Of a stretch of DNA of 64,000 nt, positions 29,609-40,525 are shown in pieces; the first letter of the stretch is position 1, and each line of letters begins with the position of its first letter. The DNA lies in the NCBI GenBank assembly GCA_021030915.1, contig JAGEMR010000017.1:248001-312000 (forward strand), given 5' to 3'. This stretch comes from Astrothelium macrocarpum. Its lineage: Eukaryota > Ascomycota > Dothideomycetes > Trypetheliales > Trypetheliaceae. The notes under the pieces are model-generated. The model worked only from the letters and a program-made list of their open reading frames with translations, had not been told where the DNA came from and did no database searches. Both the position numbers and the translations under genes were made by a program.

Positions 29609-32600
29609 TCAAATGTAGAACATGCTGTTCTTGAGGTTGTCGTGTATCTTTATCATGCTTGAGAAAGATTGTCGGCTGGCATCGCTTTGGCCGGATTCGC
29701 TCGGAGCGGCCGTCTCTGTCTGTCCGTCACTGTCGTAAACTTCAACGAGATAGTCTCTGGCGCGTTCGCATGCAAGATCCGCGTAATAAGCCGGTGGACA
29801 CAGGCTCACGGCCTTGGTGGCTCGAACATAAAGGTAGGACATTTCATGGGTGAGCCTCTCCAACATATCGGCAGGCCTCTCGTTTTGCGGATTCTGTGTT
29901 CTGTCTCGGAAAATCTCGTCATAAACAACGTAGTAATGCGCCGGTCGTGCGGTTCCTTGGATCGCAGCATGTGGCTGGAGGAAGAAGTCCCAATTGTGAG
30001 CCTCGGTCACGCCACGGTCGACAACTGTTCCAGGTCCTGTGTTCATGGGTTTTCCTTGAGAGTCTGCTTCCTTAGTAACGTAGAACCTAGTATGATGACG
30101 CTTGCCAACCACGATGACGGAAAATCGAGGGAGACCACGATTCTGCAAATTCGCTGAATATACTTGTCTGCATCCGTCACGCATACCCTTCAACTCGACG
30201 TCAAGTGTCGACTGATATTGGCCCTCGGAAACGCCATCTCGATACACAAGAATGTTCTCTGGCAACCTGCCTTGATTCTTCTCTTGCCAGAGCCTTAGAC
30301 GGGACTTGAGCAAATCAGCAATGAAGTCTGCTTTGATCATTTCCTTCCGAGCTTCATCCTGAATGCAAAGCTCTGCAGGCCATTGTCCGAGTTCAGTTCC
30401 CGTGCTGGCTACCATCGCAGCCACGCTCGGAGCGTCAGCCTTAGACCCTGGAGAAGGATGCGTGACGTCAATCCCAACAACCATGGTTTTGCCCTCTCGA
30501 ATCAAAGAACAATGATTTTGTGCAAGACGATGGTTGACGCCGCCCATCTTAGTATTGACTTTGAGAGCAATATTTGCAAAGGTACCACCCGAGCCTGCAT
30601 CCAGGTTCTTTTGAGTCATGCACACTGTCTGGATACCATAGAGGACGTCACCATAATACTTGATCTTCTTGTATAGGGCATGTTTAGTGAGATCTTGTGT
30701 GGGTAGAATTATTATGAGTAAGTTAAACCTTTTGCTGGCCTTTGCAAAAAGATCTTGAATGGCTTGATGAGCGTTTCTGTCGTTGAAATTGACAGTTTGG
30801 CCTGTCGCAGGGTCTGACGCATCAATCCCACTATTTTTCATGATCTGTTGGAACTTTTTAACCAATTGCCCCGACGTCTCCGCAGGCTTGCCCATGTTGC
30901 CTTGTATCAATGACAAATAAGACCAATTCTTTAGAGTTGCACCGATAGCGAATTTGACATTCATGAGATTCCAACTACCATTCTGAAGCCTTCCAGGAGA
31001 CTGATCATTACGGTAATTGACCTTCGGGCCCATTAGTAGCCTCCCTTCCACCGTAATCATATTCCTAGGATTAGCAATCGAGGTCTTGAAAGCTTTCAGA
31101 TTGTTGGCCAATGGAGAAAGACCAAGCAACGCAGGGCCATTGTTGATGATAGTCGAAGCGTTGGCAGACGGTGGACGAATAGAGAACTGTGTCATACGGT
31201 CTGTTTGGCCAGGGGTAAGCTTCACTCCAGCCGGCTGACCTGGAAGGATACGACAAAGCTCAGAAGGCACATAGACGGGACGTTCACGAGTACCGACGTT
31301 CAGCACGGGGGCCCCTCCGCATTGATGACGATAAACTTTTTGGAAATAATCCGCGACCGTGACGTAGGCATTCGCGGGCAAACCAGATCCTTGGGGGGGG
31401 TTCTCGAGGTAGAATTTCACATAATTGGCGGCTGCACCCAAGTCGGAGACCTGCGGCCTCCTGGCCATGTCCCTACCATCCCCTGGAGCAGCCAACCCAG
31501 AAATAGTTCGGAATCTTCGCGCAACGCCGCCCGATTTATTCTTTTTCGCCAGATGTGTGAGCTCGACCCTCACACGTTTCAAAAACTTGTGAGCAGCGAT
31601 ATTGGCGCTGTTCGTATTTGGAAGGCCCCTCACGTGGTCTTTTACTACATTCGGTACCAAATCCGCCCCATACATAGCAGCATGCTTGACTTGAATATTG
31701 AGGAGAATGCGGCACGTTGCTGGACGGACACTGAGAAAGAAACCTCGAAGGCATTCGAGACCCGCGCCGAGAGCCACTCGCTCATGTTGGGGACCTGACG
31801 TGGCGAAGTGCTTGTTTGGACCAACCGATGCGACTGCTGAGTTTGTTTTTGGGTGGTGCCCGAGGACGATATTCAAGGCTTGTATTGCTGTCAGCTTCTC
31901 GGCGTAAAATGCAGCAGCGCTCTGAGAGCTAAGATAATCCATAAGCTCTGCTATGGATATTGTTTGAGGGATGTCATTCACATTATCATGGTGAATAGAC
32001 ATTCGGTATTCGGGACTATTGGAGTCAGGCTCGTCTGCACCCTCGTCCTTGTATTTGATGGGATATTCCTTGGTCGGCAAGTCGTCAATGGAGACTAAAG
32101 TCCTCTTGTAATCCGTGGCGATGCTGTCTCGCTTGTCTGAGAAATGCTCCTCGATGAGAAGCTGGATCAGGCGATGAAGCTTTGGGCCCTTGGGTTCCGG
32201 CCCGGCTTTCGTCCCGGCTTTCGTCCCGGCTTTTGCCTTGACCTCGATTCGATACTTGTGAAGTTTCAAGTCTTTACTGATTTGTAGATGAAAATAGTTG
32301 GCCCATAGAACCACCTTATTTCCTTTCTGGCCATAGCCAGGCCGATCAGGAAACTCTTTTTTCAGGTCCTTCAGATTTCCCTTGGCCTTCTTCTCAAGCT
32401 CAAACCCGACCTTGTTCTCCGTGTTTTGTACAGTCTGGTCAATTCCAGGCACCGCCCCAGTAGAACCTGTGAAGATTGAAGGTGCCGGGGGATGAGGAAC
32501 GGGAGGAAGCCCACCACCTCCGACCTGGGGAGGCCCCCCGCGCTGAACAACAGGACGACCAGCCCGTCTATCATCATAACCGCCCCTAGGACTGCTGCCC

Positions 32601-32662
32601 CGACCACCTCGACCGCCACGTCCACCTGGACCTCCTCGAAAGCCGCGGCCTTTGTCAGCCAT
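29609..32662 (-). CDS. Argonaute, QDE-2-like, slicer residues present
   Basis: 1017 residues, one exon from the ATG at 32662. The guide-RNA-binding slicer of the quelling/RNAi pathway. Residues 1-40 are RGG-rich (GRGFRGGPGGRGGRG), a typical arginine-methylated tail. Then N, DUF1785/L1, PAZ (residues ~340-460), MID and PIWI domains. PIWI catalytic residues are visible: D732 in VGIDVTHPSPG, D809 in VYRDGVSEGQY, H909 in ARPAHYYV. A repeated TKAGTKAG segment lies near residue 150. The C-terminus ends MFYI, with hydrophobic residues as in other Argonautes. Intact ORF and catalytic triad suggest a working slicer. The aldolase gene is divergently transcribed on its 5' side. Confidence 0.95.
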   Translation of the reverse strand: MADKGRGFRGGPGGRGGRGGRGSSPRGGYDDRRAGRPVVQRGGPPQVGGGGLPPVPHPPAPSIFTGSTGAVPGIDQTVQNTENKVGFELEKKAKGNLKDLKKEFPDRPGYGQKGNKVVLWANYFHLQISKDLKLHKYRIEVKAKAGTKAGTKAGPEPKGPKLHRLIQLLIEEHFSDKRDSIATDYKRTLVSIDDLPTKEYPIKYKDEGADEPDSNSPEYRMSIHHDNVNDIPQTISIAELMDYLSSQSAAAFYAEKLTAIQALNIVLGHHPKTNSAVASVGPNKHFATSGPQHERVALGAGLECLRGFFLSVRPATCRILLNIQVKHAAMYGADLVPNVVKDHVRGLPNTNSANIAAHKFLKRVRVELTHLAKKNKSGGVARRFRTISGLAAPGDGRDMARRPQVSDLGAAANYVKFYLENPPQGSGLPANAYVTVADYFQKVYRHQCGGAPVLNVGTRERPVYVPSELCRILPGQPAGVKLTPGQTDRMTQFSIRPPSANASTIINNGPALLGLSPLANNLKAFKTSIANPRNMITVEGRLLMGPKVNYRNDQSPGRLQNGSWNLMNVKFAIGATLKNWSYLSLIQGNMGKPAETSGQLVKKFQQIMKNSGIDASDPATGQTVNFNDRNAHQAIQDLFAKASKRFNLLIIILPTQDLTKHALYKKIKYYGDVLYGIQTVCMTQKNLDAGSGGTFANIALKVNTKMGGVNHRLAQNHCSLIREGKTMVVGIDVTHPSPGSKADAPSVAAMVASTGTELGQWPAELCIQDEARKEMIKADFIADLLKSRLRLWQEKNQGRLPENILVYRDGVSEGQYQSTLDVELKGMRDGCRQVYSANLQNRGLPRFSVIVVGKRHHTRFYVTKEADSQGKPMNTGPGTVVDRGVTEAHNWDFFLQPHAAIQGTARPAHYYVVYDEIFRDRTQNPQNERPADMLERLTHEMSYLYVRATKAVSLCPPAYYADLACERARDYLVEVYDSDGQTETAAPSESGQSDASRQSFSSMIKIHDNLKNSMFYI

Positions 32663-33753
32663 ATCTAGGACCCAGAATTTTATTCAGTATTGAAACGGGT
32701 AGGGCAGAAGATGGTAGCGTGAGCAGCTCTGTGAGACGATCTAGGAAGCTGTGTCAGTCAGAAGCCTTTGCCTGAGGAAGTTCAACAAGGGAAGAATTTG
32801 TCAAAGTAAGAAAACCAACAGATCTTGACCGAGCCATTGAGCACCAAACTTCGAATCAAATAACAAAGAAAGGGGAGTTATAGGATAGACATAAGTTATC
32901 AGTAATTATCAGTTGATGGTGGCAGAATTGCGACAAGTAACGACAATAAATCTAAAGCATCGAAGGAGGATTCGACAACGATCATGTGACTGTGATAGCA
33001 CCAAGGAAATTGGAATGATTTCAAAACATACCTTCAACTTAACTCGAGCTAAACGACTTGAGGTTGTCAGCAACTTGACCTTCACCGGAAGTATTCAAGA
33101 GGTTTTGTGATGATGAGGTGGTTGGGTAGTGGGATAATGAAGCGTAGGTGTAGCAAGTTGTGGTGAAAATCAGCTGTAGAGGGAACGAAGTACAAAAGTA
33201 CAAAGCTGTGGAGGCAGGATTGAGAAGTTGTTTGGAAGAAGCCAAAGAATGAGCACCGGAGCTGCTTTTAAAAGCCCTGAAGAATACTGAAGCACTGACC
33301 TGGCTGGCTTCTGTGAGTGAAGCTATTACAAACGAGTGACAGCTGACCAACAAAAAAAGAAGGCTCTGTTGTTTGTAATTTGAAGCATTGAATAGAGAGA
33401 TTCTTGCAAATAGAGAGCGAGGTGATGGACAAACCAAAAGCTTGCGTGGCTGGGACATTTCCAAAAGGTCAGTCACCAACTCGAAGAAGAGTGAAGGAGT
33501 GACCAGGTCATGTATTATGTACACGCCATCACCGCATAGCTGCCAACTAGGAGCCTGCAAGAGCAAGTGCAATGATGCATGTACTAATGTACCCAGTGAA
33601 AGCACCAAACGAGGCACAAACGTGTCGATCTCCCGTCATAGCCAGCGGTGAGGGGCTTGCGGTGCTTTGGTATCACTATCATTCCGCGCCACCGACGTCT
33701 GAATAGATCAAGAGGCCTGCTGCTCCACGATATTCTGTGTAACTTGATCCATC
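32663..33753. promoter_or_regulatory. Divergent 5' region, Argonaute / aldolase
   Basis: 1.1 kb between two start codons. It probably contains the long leader of the Argonaute gene, perhaps with a leader intron. A 192-codon open frame on the minus strand (33617-33039) has Ser/Leu-rich composition but no recognisable protein, and I read it as leader sequence. Confidence 0.5.
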
Positions 33754-35062
33754 ATGGCACCCGCTCCTCTCATCGCCGATGATTCTGCAAGGCTGAATGC
33801 AGCCGAAGCCCACGGGAACGGTAAGAAACTCGCCGTCACACCATTGCAGGCGCTTTCACAGGGTGTCTGTCTTCCGGGTATTCCTACCTTCAATTCTTTT
33901 GAGAAGCAACGACAATGGATGTTAGAGCACATGGCTGGAGCCTTCCGTGTGTTTGCCCGAAAGGGCTATACAGAAGGTATCAGCGGCCACATTTCGGTGC
34001 GTGACCCTGAATGGAGTGATGGTAAGTACCGCATGCGCCATTTGCTTGCTTAAAGAGTCATTCCTTCAGCTCCTGCATGCGTCCGGAATGTATCCGGGAT
34101 CTTCACTATTCTTTGCGTTGAACGCGGCTACCTGCGTAATCATTGCGAAGGTGTGGTGATTGTTCCATACCGGAGAGAAAGGCAGAATGTGAGCACGGTT
34201 GCACTTGGTGGCTCTTTTCTTTTTTTAATCGGCCATTGGCGGCCTCCCTGCGCCCTTTTCCCCATCGATTCCCAGACATCGATTAGCATTTTATTTCTAT
34301 AGGTCTCCCCGTCTTTTCCCACATCAGCTCACTAAGTTTCCATTATGCATTAATTGCCTCACCTCGAGGTCTCCCTACCAATCAATATATGATGGAATCT
34401 GAAGATCTGACCGTCATGACTCAATCACAGCATTCTGGACCAATCCACTTGGCCGTCACTTTGGTCTTCTCCGCGCGTCGGACATGATCCTCGTAAACCA
34501 TGCCGGCGAACCTATTGGCGGCAACCGCTCCCGCCCTGCCAATGCGGCTGGCTTCTTGATCCACAGCGCCATTCACCGTGCACGCCCGGATGTCATTGCT
34601 GCCTGCCATACGCATTCTCGTTATGGCAAAGCGTGGTCGAGTTTCGGCAAGCCGCTGGAGATGCTGAATCAGGATATTTGCTATTTGTATGGTGACGCGC
34701 AGGCTGTGTACGACGAATTTGGGGGAATTGTACTCGGAGAACAGGCTGAAGAAGAGGCCAAGCGGATGGCAGCGGCGTTGGGTCCGAGGGGCAAGGGAAT
34801 GGTGCTATTGAATCATGGTTTACTGACAGTAGGTGGTACAGTTGACGAAGCTGCCTTCTTGCACTGCTTGATGGAAAGAGCTTGCGAGATTCAATTGAGT
34901 GTTGAAGCTGCCTGCGCAAATGGATTAATAAAGAAGCTGGTGACTGATGAGGAGGCAAAGTACACATTTGATCTGGCCTCTGATCCTGAGACTTTGTACT
35001 GCGAATTCCAGCCTGATCTAGACTTTGAGGACGAGATGAGTGGAGGGGCTTTCCGAAAGTAG
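33754..35062 (+). CDS. Class II aldolase/adducin family protein
   Basis: Zinc-dependent class II aldolase fold (fuculose-1-phosphate aldolase / adducin head). Exons 33754-34021 and 34431-35062 give 299 residues. The join gives YTEGISGHISVRDPEWSD then AFWTNPLGRHFGLL, as in the family. CHTHSRYGKAW and LLNHGLLTVGG carry the expected zinc histidines. GKPLEMLNQDICYLYGD is also typical of the fungal members. Cytosolic; substrate unknown, since fungal paralogues are largely uncharacterised. The single intron is 409 nt, about five to eight times the usual length in this window, with clean ends (GTAAGT, CACAG). Confidence 0.9.
34022..34430 (+). other. Unusually long intron (409 nt)
   Basis: Intron of the aldolase gene. 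Others in the window are 41-105 nt except one of 143 nt in the chitin synthase gene and a possible 192-nt leader intron. It has no convincing ORF; a small RNA gene or element remnant inside cannot be excluded by eye. Confidence 0.8.
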
Positions 35063-36673
35063 AGATTGCCCGCTCAAATCAAGCATGATTGAGGCGGTAA
35101 TGTTTTCTGATTGATGACTGCACTTACTGGTGTGCTGGCTTCAAATGCTCATAATCGCGCTAGATAATTACTTGACTTTTACGACATAGTTCATATCATT
35201 CGCCCAGTCTCTGCGAATCTCGAGGAGGCTCAAGGTTCAAGAATTCCCCCTGCTTTACAAAGACCAAAAAAAAAGAAAGAAAGCATGTAATCTGGATATC
35301 CAGTACCTACCTTATGCAAGAGCGCCACCAATAGGTGTGCTAAAGTGTGTCACTTCCGAGGTTAGGGAAGACCCCAATGCTGTCACGACCGCTCCTGCGT
35401 AATTGAATTTATTATCAAGAAAACCGTTTCAAGAGCCGCATCAATGATTATGATTGAGGGCCTCCTTAACGTGTATAGGGCAGAATACATTTCTCGCTGT
35501 CTTTCACCAATTTTTGCTCGTTCAGAAGTACCTTAGAAGCAATGTTTTGAAGCTCAGGGGCTGGTGGAGCTGCATGTTCTCATTATCTTGCTTGTGTTGG
35601 CACGTTCAATGATGGATACTTAAGCTGGTGTACCACCCAAATAAGAAGGCACCAAACTAGCATCGTCCTATACTACTCGCCTACCCAATTGGTAAAGATG
35701 TTGAAAGTTACATCCAGGCAATTCATTTTACTACACTGAGCAAAGACTGGAAAGCACTCCAAAGCCTTTCTTTTCTTTACTGGTTTTTGTAGACTCATTA
35801 CTCATTCGTTCAATCTATGTTTCATAGATCATTTGGCTCTGATTATAGGATACACGAAGTGCTTCCTGGGTAATGACTACCAAGGTTCTTATTTCGCTTG
35901 CTTAACCAGGGAATGATCATAGCCAGTGGCAATGCAAGCAATGCTCAGTTGAAGATGTTGCAAACTGATTCAGTTGACACAAATTGCGCTGGTTGAACGA
36001 ATGTTGGCCCACGTATACCTATCTTTGTCGTAAAAGCATGATGCAAAGCTTGGGAATTGATCTGGATTTCTGGCAATGCATTTGATGTAGAACACTTGCT
36101 TGGGGGCATGTGGACAACCATCTTTCGCGTCAAATGCAAATGACCCGAAGATGAGTGGCCTTTACTTGGTGAAGGACGTATTCTCAACATTACTTTGAAC
36201 TGCTCATGCAAAGAGATTGCATGCATGACTAAACCATCCAGCTATCCGAGCTCATCAGGAGATGCCATCATTCTGAGCAATAATATTTCCTCAGCCATTA
36301 TTGGAAATAAACAAGCCACCCCCATGTTTAAGCGATGTTGGCCTTACGCTACAACGCCACACCCCTGGCTCGAGAAGTGAAAACTGTACGGAGGTACTCC
36401 ATAGTCTTGCGCAAATTCTTACTCTTGACCATCTATCTCACTTGTCGTGTACTTTTAATAACCCGTTCTCTCCGTAACATCCGATTTTCTTCTTCTTGTT
36501 TACGTTCTGTACCCTATTTGCGTCTGGTCAATTGTTCGACTACACTTCAACGCTGCAAACTTCAGGTCATTAGAAGAATGCAGTCGCAATCCAAGCGTAC
36601 AAGATAACAAGCGCATGTGCTGTTATGAAGAAACCAGGAGGCACAACATTCCTTCTTCTGCCTCCATGTTGAT
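35063..36673. other. Long intergenic region, no gene seen
   Basis: 1.6 kb, AT-rich. The longest frame on either strand is about 93 codons and not protein-like. The right end is the promoter of the GH47-like gene. Confidence 0.6.
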
Positions 36674-38425
36674 ATGCAATCCTTTCGACGAAGTCCAGCC
36701 ACAGCATTCAAGCTCTTGAGCGCTGCTTTCATCATCTGCTTTTACCTCGTCTACGCCTATGTTCACGGATCCTTTGGTCCACCCCCGAAGATCAGACGCG
36801 TTGATCTACCTAAACTGCAATACGAAGGATGGCGGGGAGGAGGCAAGGCGGATTTGGAGAAGGCGGGTGCCATACGAGATGCGATGCAAAAGACTTTTGC
36901 GACCTATTCAAAAAGAGCGTGGGGTAAAGATGCAATCAACCCACTTAGCGGAGATGGTTTGAACAATCACAATGGATGGGGGGCATTTCTAGTGGAAAGT
37001 ACCACGACGCTGGCGCTCATGGGTTTATGGGATGAATTGCGTGAGGCCGTTCGACATGTCATTGACAAAGTCGATTTCCTCACTACGGACCAACTCGTGG
37101 ATCCTTCAGAGACGATCAAAAGGTATTTAGGGGCTATATTGTCCCTCGTGGACATGACCGACGCCGGCTTGATGTCTTCCGAAATCATTACCCACGAGGA
37201 TCGCAACAAGCTTCTTGGCCAAGCGTATACCCTCATCTTCAAGCTTCGCCCCGCCTACGACACCAACACCGGTCTTCCCTGGCCACGCGTTGACTTTGAC
37301 AAGTCAACCGGCGTATCCATACCGCCCCGGCAGGACGAAACCCCCGATGCAGACCAATCTACCACCGTTCCCCTTTCCGCCACCACCGCCTCCTTGCTCG
37401 AATCCCGCGTCCTCTCGCGCCTCACCGCAGACGCTTCCTACCACACCGACGCCATCTACGCCCTCTCGCCCATCCTCTGGCCCGCTTATAACATCTCCCT
37501 ACTCCCCAGCCACCCTTCCGGCCTCTTCCCCTCCCCTCTCGACATCCAAACCGTCTTCCCCACCACCCACGACTACACCTTCTCCCCCTTCTACACCACG
37601 CTCCTCAAATCCTACCTCCTCGCCCCACACTCCCCCCACGCCCCACACTTCCTAGCCGCCTTCCTCGCCTCCACCCACGCCCTCCGCTGGAACCTGACCT
37701 CGCGCTCCGCGCCGGCCCCACACCACCCAACGCAGCACCTCTTCCTCGCCCACCGCTCCGGGCCGTACCTCCTCAACACCGCGACCCCGGAATCGTGCGG
37801 CGCGCCCGTCCCGCTCCTTCTCGCAGGCGCCGCAGCGTCCCGGCCCGATCTCGCGGTCCTCGCACACGCCCTCCTCGAGGCGTGCCACCACGTGCACCAC
37901 TCTGCGCCCGCGGGACTCGCGCCCGACCGGTGGTCGTGGACGCCCGCCGTCGACCTCGACGAAGAAGGCGGTGGTGGTGGCGAGGAGAGCGGCGTGTTTG
38001 CGCCGACGACCGCGCGCGCCCGGCGCCAGTGGGAGCTGCGCGGGTGGTGGGCCGTGGAGGAGCGCGGGCGGCTGAGTGGCGGGTATGCGGAGGCGCTGTT
38101 TACGGCGTGGCGCACGAGCGGGCGTGCGCGGTATCGGCGGTGGGCGTGGGAGGTGTTTGAGGCTGTGCAGAAGCGGTGTTGGGCGCAGTTTGGCTGGGCG
38201 GATGTGAAGGATGTGATGAAGGCTGGGGGTGGCGAGGGGAGGCTGGAGGTCGTGGAGCAGATGGTGAGGAGGGGGGAGTGGGTGGATGATGTGATGGATG
38301 CGGAGTGGGTGGGGAGGACGCTGAAGTTTTTGTGGTTGGTGTTTAGTGATGTGCGCGTGGCGGATTTGGATGTGTGGGTGGTGAGTGAGGGGGGGCATTT
38401 GTTTAGGAGGACAGAGCCGGGTTGA
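36674..38425 (+). CDS. GH47 (class I alpha-mannosidase) relative, catalytic residues apparently lost
   Basis: 583 residues, no intron; type II membrane protein with one helix at ~12-30 (LLSAAFIICFYLVYAYV). Opens with the GH47 pattern: AMQKTFATYSKRAWGKDAINPLSG, GWGAFLVESTTTLALMGLWDE, DPSETIKRYLGAILSL. GH47 enzymes trim alpha-1,2-mannose from N-glycans in ER/Golgi and need calcium. Later motifs are degraded: where the family has RPExxES it reads LSGGYAEALF; where it has (S/F)YEYLLK it reads FYTTLLK; the Ca-binding NTEAHP near the end reads SEGGHLF. The fold signature (YRRWAWEVFEAVQ, TLKFLWLVFSD) remains. I infer a non-catalytic or strongly altered protein, perhaps a lectin-like quality-control factor. 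Strong C-rich to G-rich shift along the gene. Confidence 0.8.
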   Translation: MQSFRRSPATAFKLLSAAFIICFYLVYAYVHGSFGPPPKIRRVDLPKLQYEGWRGGGKADLEKAGAIRDAMQKTFATYSKRAWGKDAINPLSGDGLNNHNGWGAFLVESTTTLALMGLWDELREAVRHVIDKVDFLTTDQLVDPSETIKRYLGAILSLVDMTDAGLMSSEIITHEDRNKLLGQAYTLIFKLRPAYDTNTGLPWPRVDFDKSTGVSIPPRQDETPDADQSTTVPLSATTASLLESRVLSRLTADASYHTDAIYALSPILWPAYNISLLPSHPSGLFPSPLDIQTVFPTTHDYTFSPFYTTLLKSYLLAPHSPHAPHFLAAFLASTHALRWNLTSRSAPAPHHPTQHLFLAHRSGPYLLNTATPESCGAPVPLLLAGAAASRPDLAVLAHALLEACHHVHHSAPAGLAPDRWSWTPAVDLDEEGGGGGEESGVFAPTTARARRQWELRGWWAVEERGRLSGGYAEALFTAWRTSGRARYRRWAWEVFEAVQKRCWAQFGWADVKDVMKAGGGEGRLEVVEQMVRRGEWVDDVMDAEWVGRTLKFLWLVFSDVRVADLDVWVVSEGGHLFRRTEPG

Positions 38426-38996
38426 GGGATTGCTTAGGCTGGTGAGGTTGGTTTGTTAAAGCAATAGCAGGCATGAATGTTGTGGATAAGGGGTGGGTAC
38501 GTCTGAACGAGCATTTTCTGTTCATATCTTGTTTACCCGAGCGGCGTCATGTTGGTGATTCAGAACAAGAAGGCTGCATTTGCATGAGTCTTACAGTGTT
38601 TGTTCGGCTGATTGAGAGATTTGACAGCGCTTGTATTGTATGTGTTTGTGAAGTAATACTTCAAATTAAGGCTTGAATACAGTAAGATACCACCAGTGGG
38701 TGATACCAGAAACGTCTCTCCCAGAGCACCCTCAATCCATTCGCCAAACTCGATTAAAAATGGTTCGAATATCATGTGGATACTGTTAAAAAATAGCTTC
38801 TACCATTCTGTTGGAGTTTGATGAGCGGTCTGGGAGACTCCAGAAGTGACATTTCTCACTTCACCTACTGGTGTTACTGGGTAACGAATACAAAAGACTG
38901 CCCAAGTCAATCAAAACAGATACGTGCATGGTCAATTTTAGTAAATGCTTCACGATCTTTTTCTGTACTTCAGATTCGTTGTCGGTGCCATCAATA
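38426..38996. other. Convergent intergenic gap
   Basis: 3' flanks of the GH47-like gene (+) and the cyclophilin gene (-). No gene is supported. Confidence 0.6.
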
Positions 38997-40387
38997 TCAG
39001 TACTTCATGCTACCGCGTCCTTTGAACTTGATCCCTCCTTCGCTTGACCCATCACCCTCACCGCCCAGTCTTCCCTCATTTCGCCATCTGTCTCCCCTGT
39101 TGCGCTCTCGGGTTCTCTCATCATAATTTTGTCTTCGTCCGTCCTGCATCTCTTTTTCTTGTAGTCTACCGTCGTCATACCTATACCGCTCGTTACCCCT
39201 ATCGCGATATCTACGCCTCCTCTCCCCCCCATAGTCCATTTCATCCTGATCGTCTTGATCTCTTCGCCCGCCTCTCCTCTCGTTTATTCGTTCATCATCT
39301 CTTTTCTCATTAATCCGATCATGAAACCCCTGATTTGGTAGGCTACTGCGCCTTCGACCTTCCCGTTCTCCCTCACTTCCACGACTGGGACTCGGATCCC
39401 GCTGATGCCTTTTACGCTTTTGTATCTTCTTGAAATCTGCGTCGTCGTCCTCAAGCGTCGGCGAAATACTGCCAGAGGCGCCGCGTTTAAGAGCACGACC
39501 ACGTAGCGTCGAATCCAGCAAATGATCAGAGCGCCTTCGATCTTTCTTGCGACGTTTTTCTCTAGCAGGAGATGGCGATCGGGATAGTGGACTTGAGCCT
39601 GAGGGAGGATTGGAGGAATGCCGCCGTTTGCGACGTCCGCGTGAGCGATCAGTGTCTTCGATTGCACGAGGTGGAGGTTTGGGGGCTTCCTCTGTTTGAT
39701 TCTGTTTCTTTCGCCGTTCGAGCTCTCCACAATGAGCAATCAGGAGGGGTGTCAGAGGCCGATCGTCGTTGTCAACATCGACCTTGGCCATGCGGCTCAG
39801 AACGTCCTGCCCCTTGACAAGGTGACCAAAGATGGTGTGTTTGCCGTTCAGATGAGGACATTCTGTCAAGGTGATAAAGAACCTATGCACGATACATGTC
39901 AGCCTCTGTCATCTCATGTCCTGGCTAGAGGCAGTCCCAAGTTTGAGTGTAGCAAATTGAGAAGCCCGTACTGACTACTGTTCGTCGCCTTCCCCCGATT
40001 TGCCATACAAACCAGACCTTCTGTATCGATTTCTCTCCAATCTAGATTCTCATCTTCAAACTCCCCACCGTAAATAGAATCGCCCCCTGTACCGTCACCA
40101 GATGTAATGTCCCCACCTTGTACCATGAACTCGTCGATGACGCGATGAAAAGGGGAGGTCTTGTAGGAAAGGCCATTATTCGTGCCAATGCAGATTGCTC
40201 GAAAGCTATCCACGAATATTAACTTCCAGTCAACAATAAACAGGACTCACGCAAGGAAAACAACTTACTTTTCACATGTTTTTGGCGTCTTGTCAGTAAA
40301 GAGCTCAATAACGAGCCGGCCAAGCGGTTCTTCACCGTGACTAACATCGAGAAAGACTCGCGGCCTGTGTATTATCTTTGCCGCCAT
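38997..40387 (-). CDS. SR-rich cyclophilin (peptidyl-prolyl isomerase)
   Basis: Exons 40387-40269, 40205-39972 and 39882-38997 (introns 63 and 89 nt, the second with branch GGCTGACA) give 412 residues. An N-terminal cyclophilin domain of ~170 residues: RVFLDVSHGEEPLGRLVIEL, SPFHRVIDEFMVQGGDIT (catalytic Arg, Phe, Gln kept), FFITLTECPHLNGKHTIFG. At the cyclosporin-binding Trp position it has His (CPHLNGKH), as in Cyp40-type proteins, so lower drug affinity is expected. The C-terminal ~230 residues are Arg/Ser/Glu/Asp-rich (RSRGRRKRRHSS, SRSPSPAREKRRKK), like SR-cyclophilins of nuclear speckles and spliceosomes. It shares a 138-bp divergent promoter with the NTR2 splicing gene. Confidence 0.92.
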
Positions 40388-40525
40388 TGTGTACTTTGAG
40401 ACGGAGAGGTTTGGTGGTGCTCAAGAGCAGTCGCGTGAGATCTTAAAGTCCGCGTTTGGTGGGGAAAAATGCTCCTCCATCTGAGCAGTGTCTTCGTAAC
40501 AACGTTTGCTCTTTATTCACACATC
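40388..40525. promoter_or_regulatory. Short bidirectional promoter, cyclophilin / NTR2
   Basis: Only 138 bp separate the two start codons of two putative spliceosome-linked genes, so their basal promoters must overlap. No factor site is recognised. Confidence 0.6.

Noticed and set aside
33039..33617. 192-codon minus-strand frame upstream of the Argonaute gene
   Set aside because: No ATG-supported protein signal or known domain; more likely leader sequence.
37612..38398. Long frames on both strands over the 3' half of the GH47-like gene
   Set aside because: Produced by extreme GC and skew. The GH47 frame is continuous and family-like up to its end.
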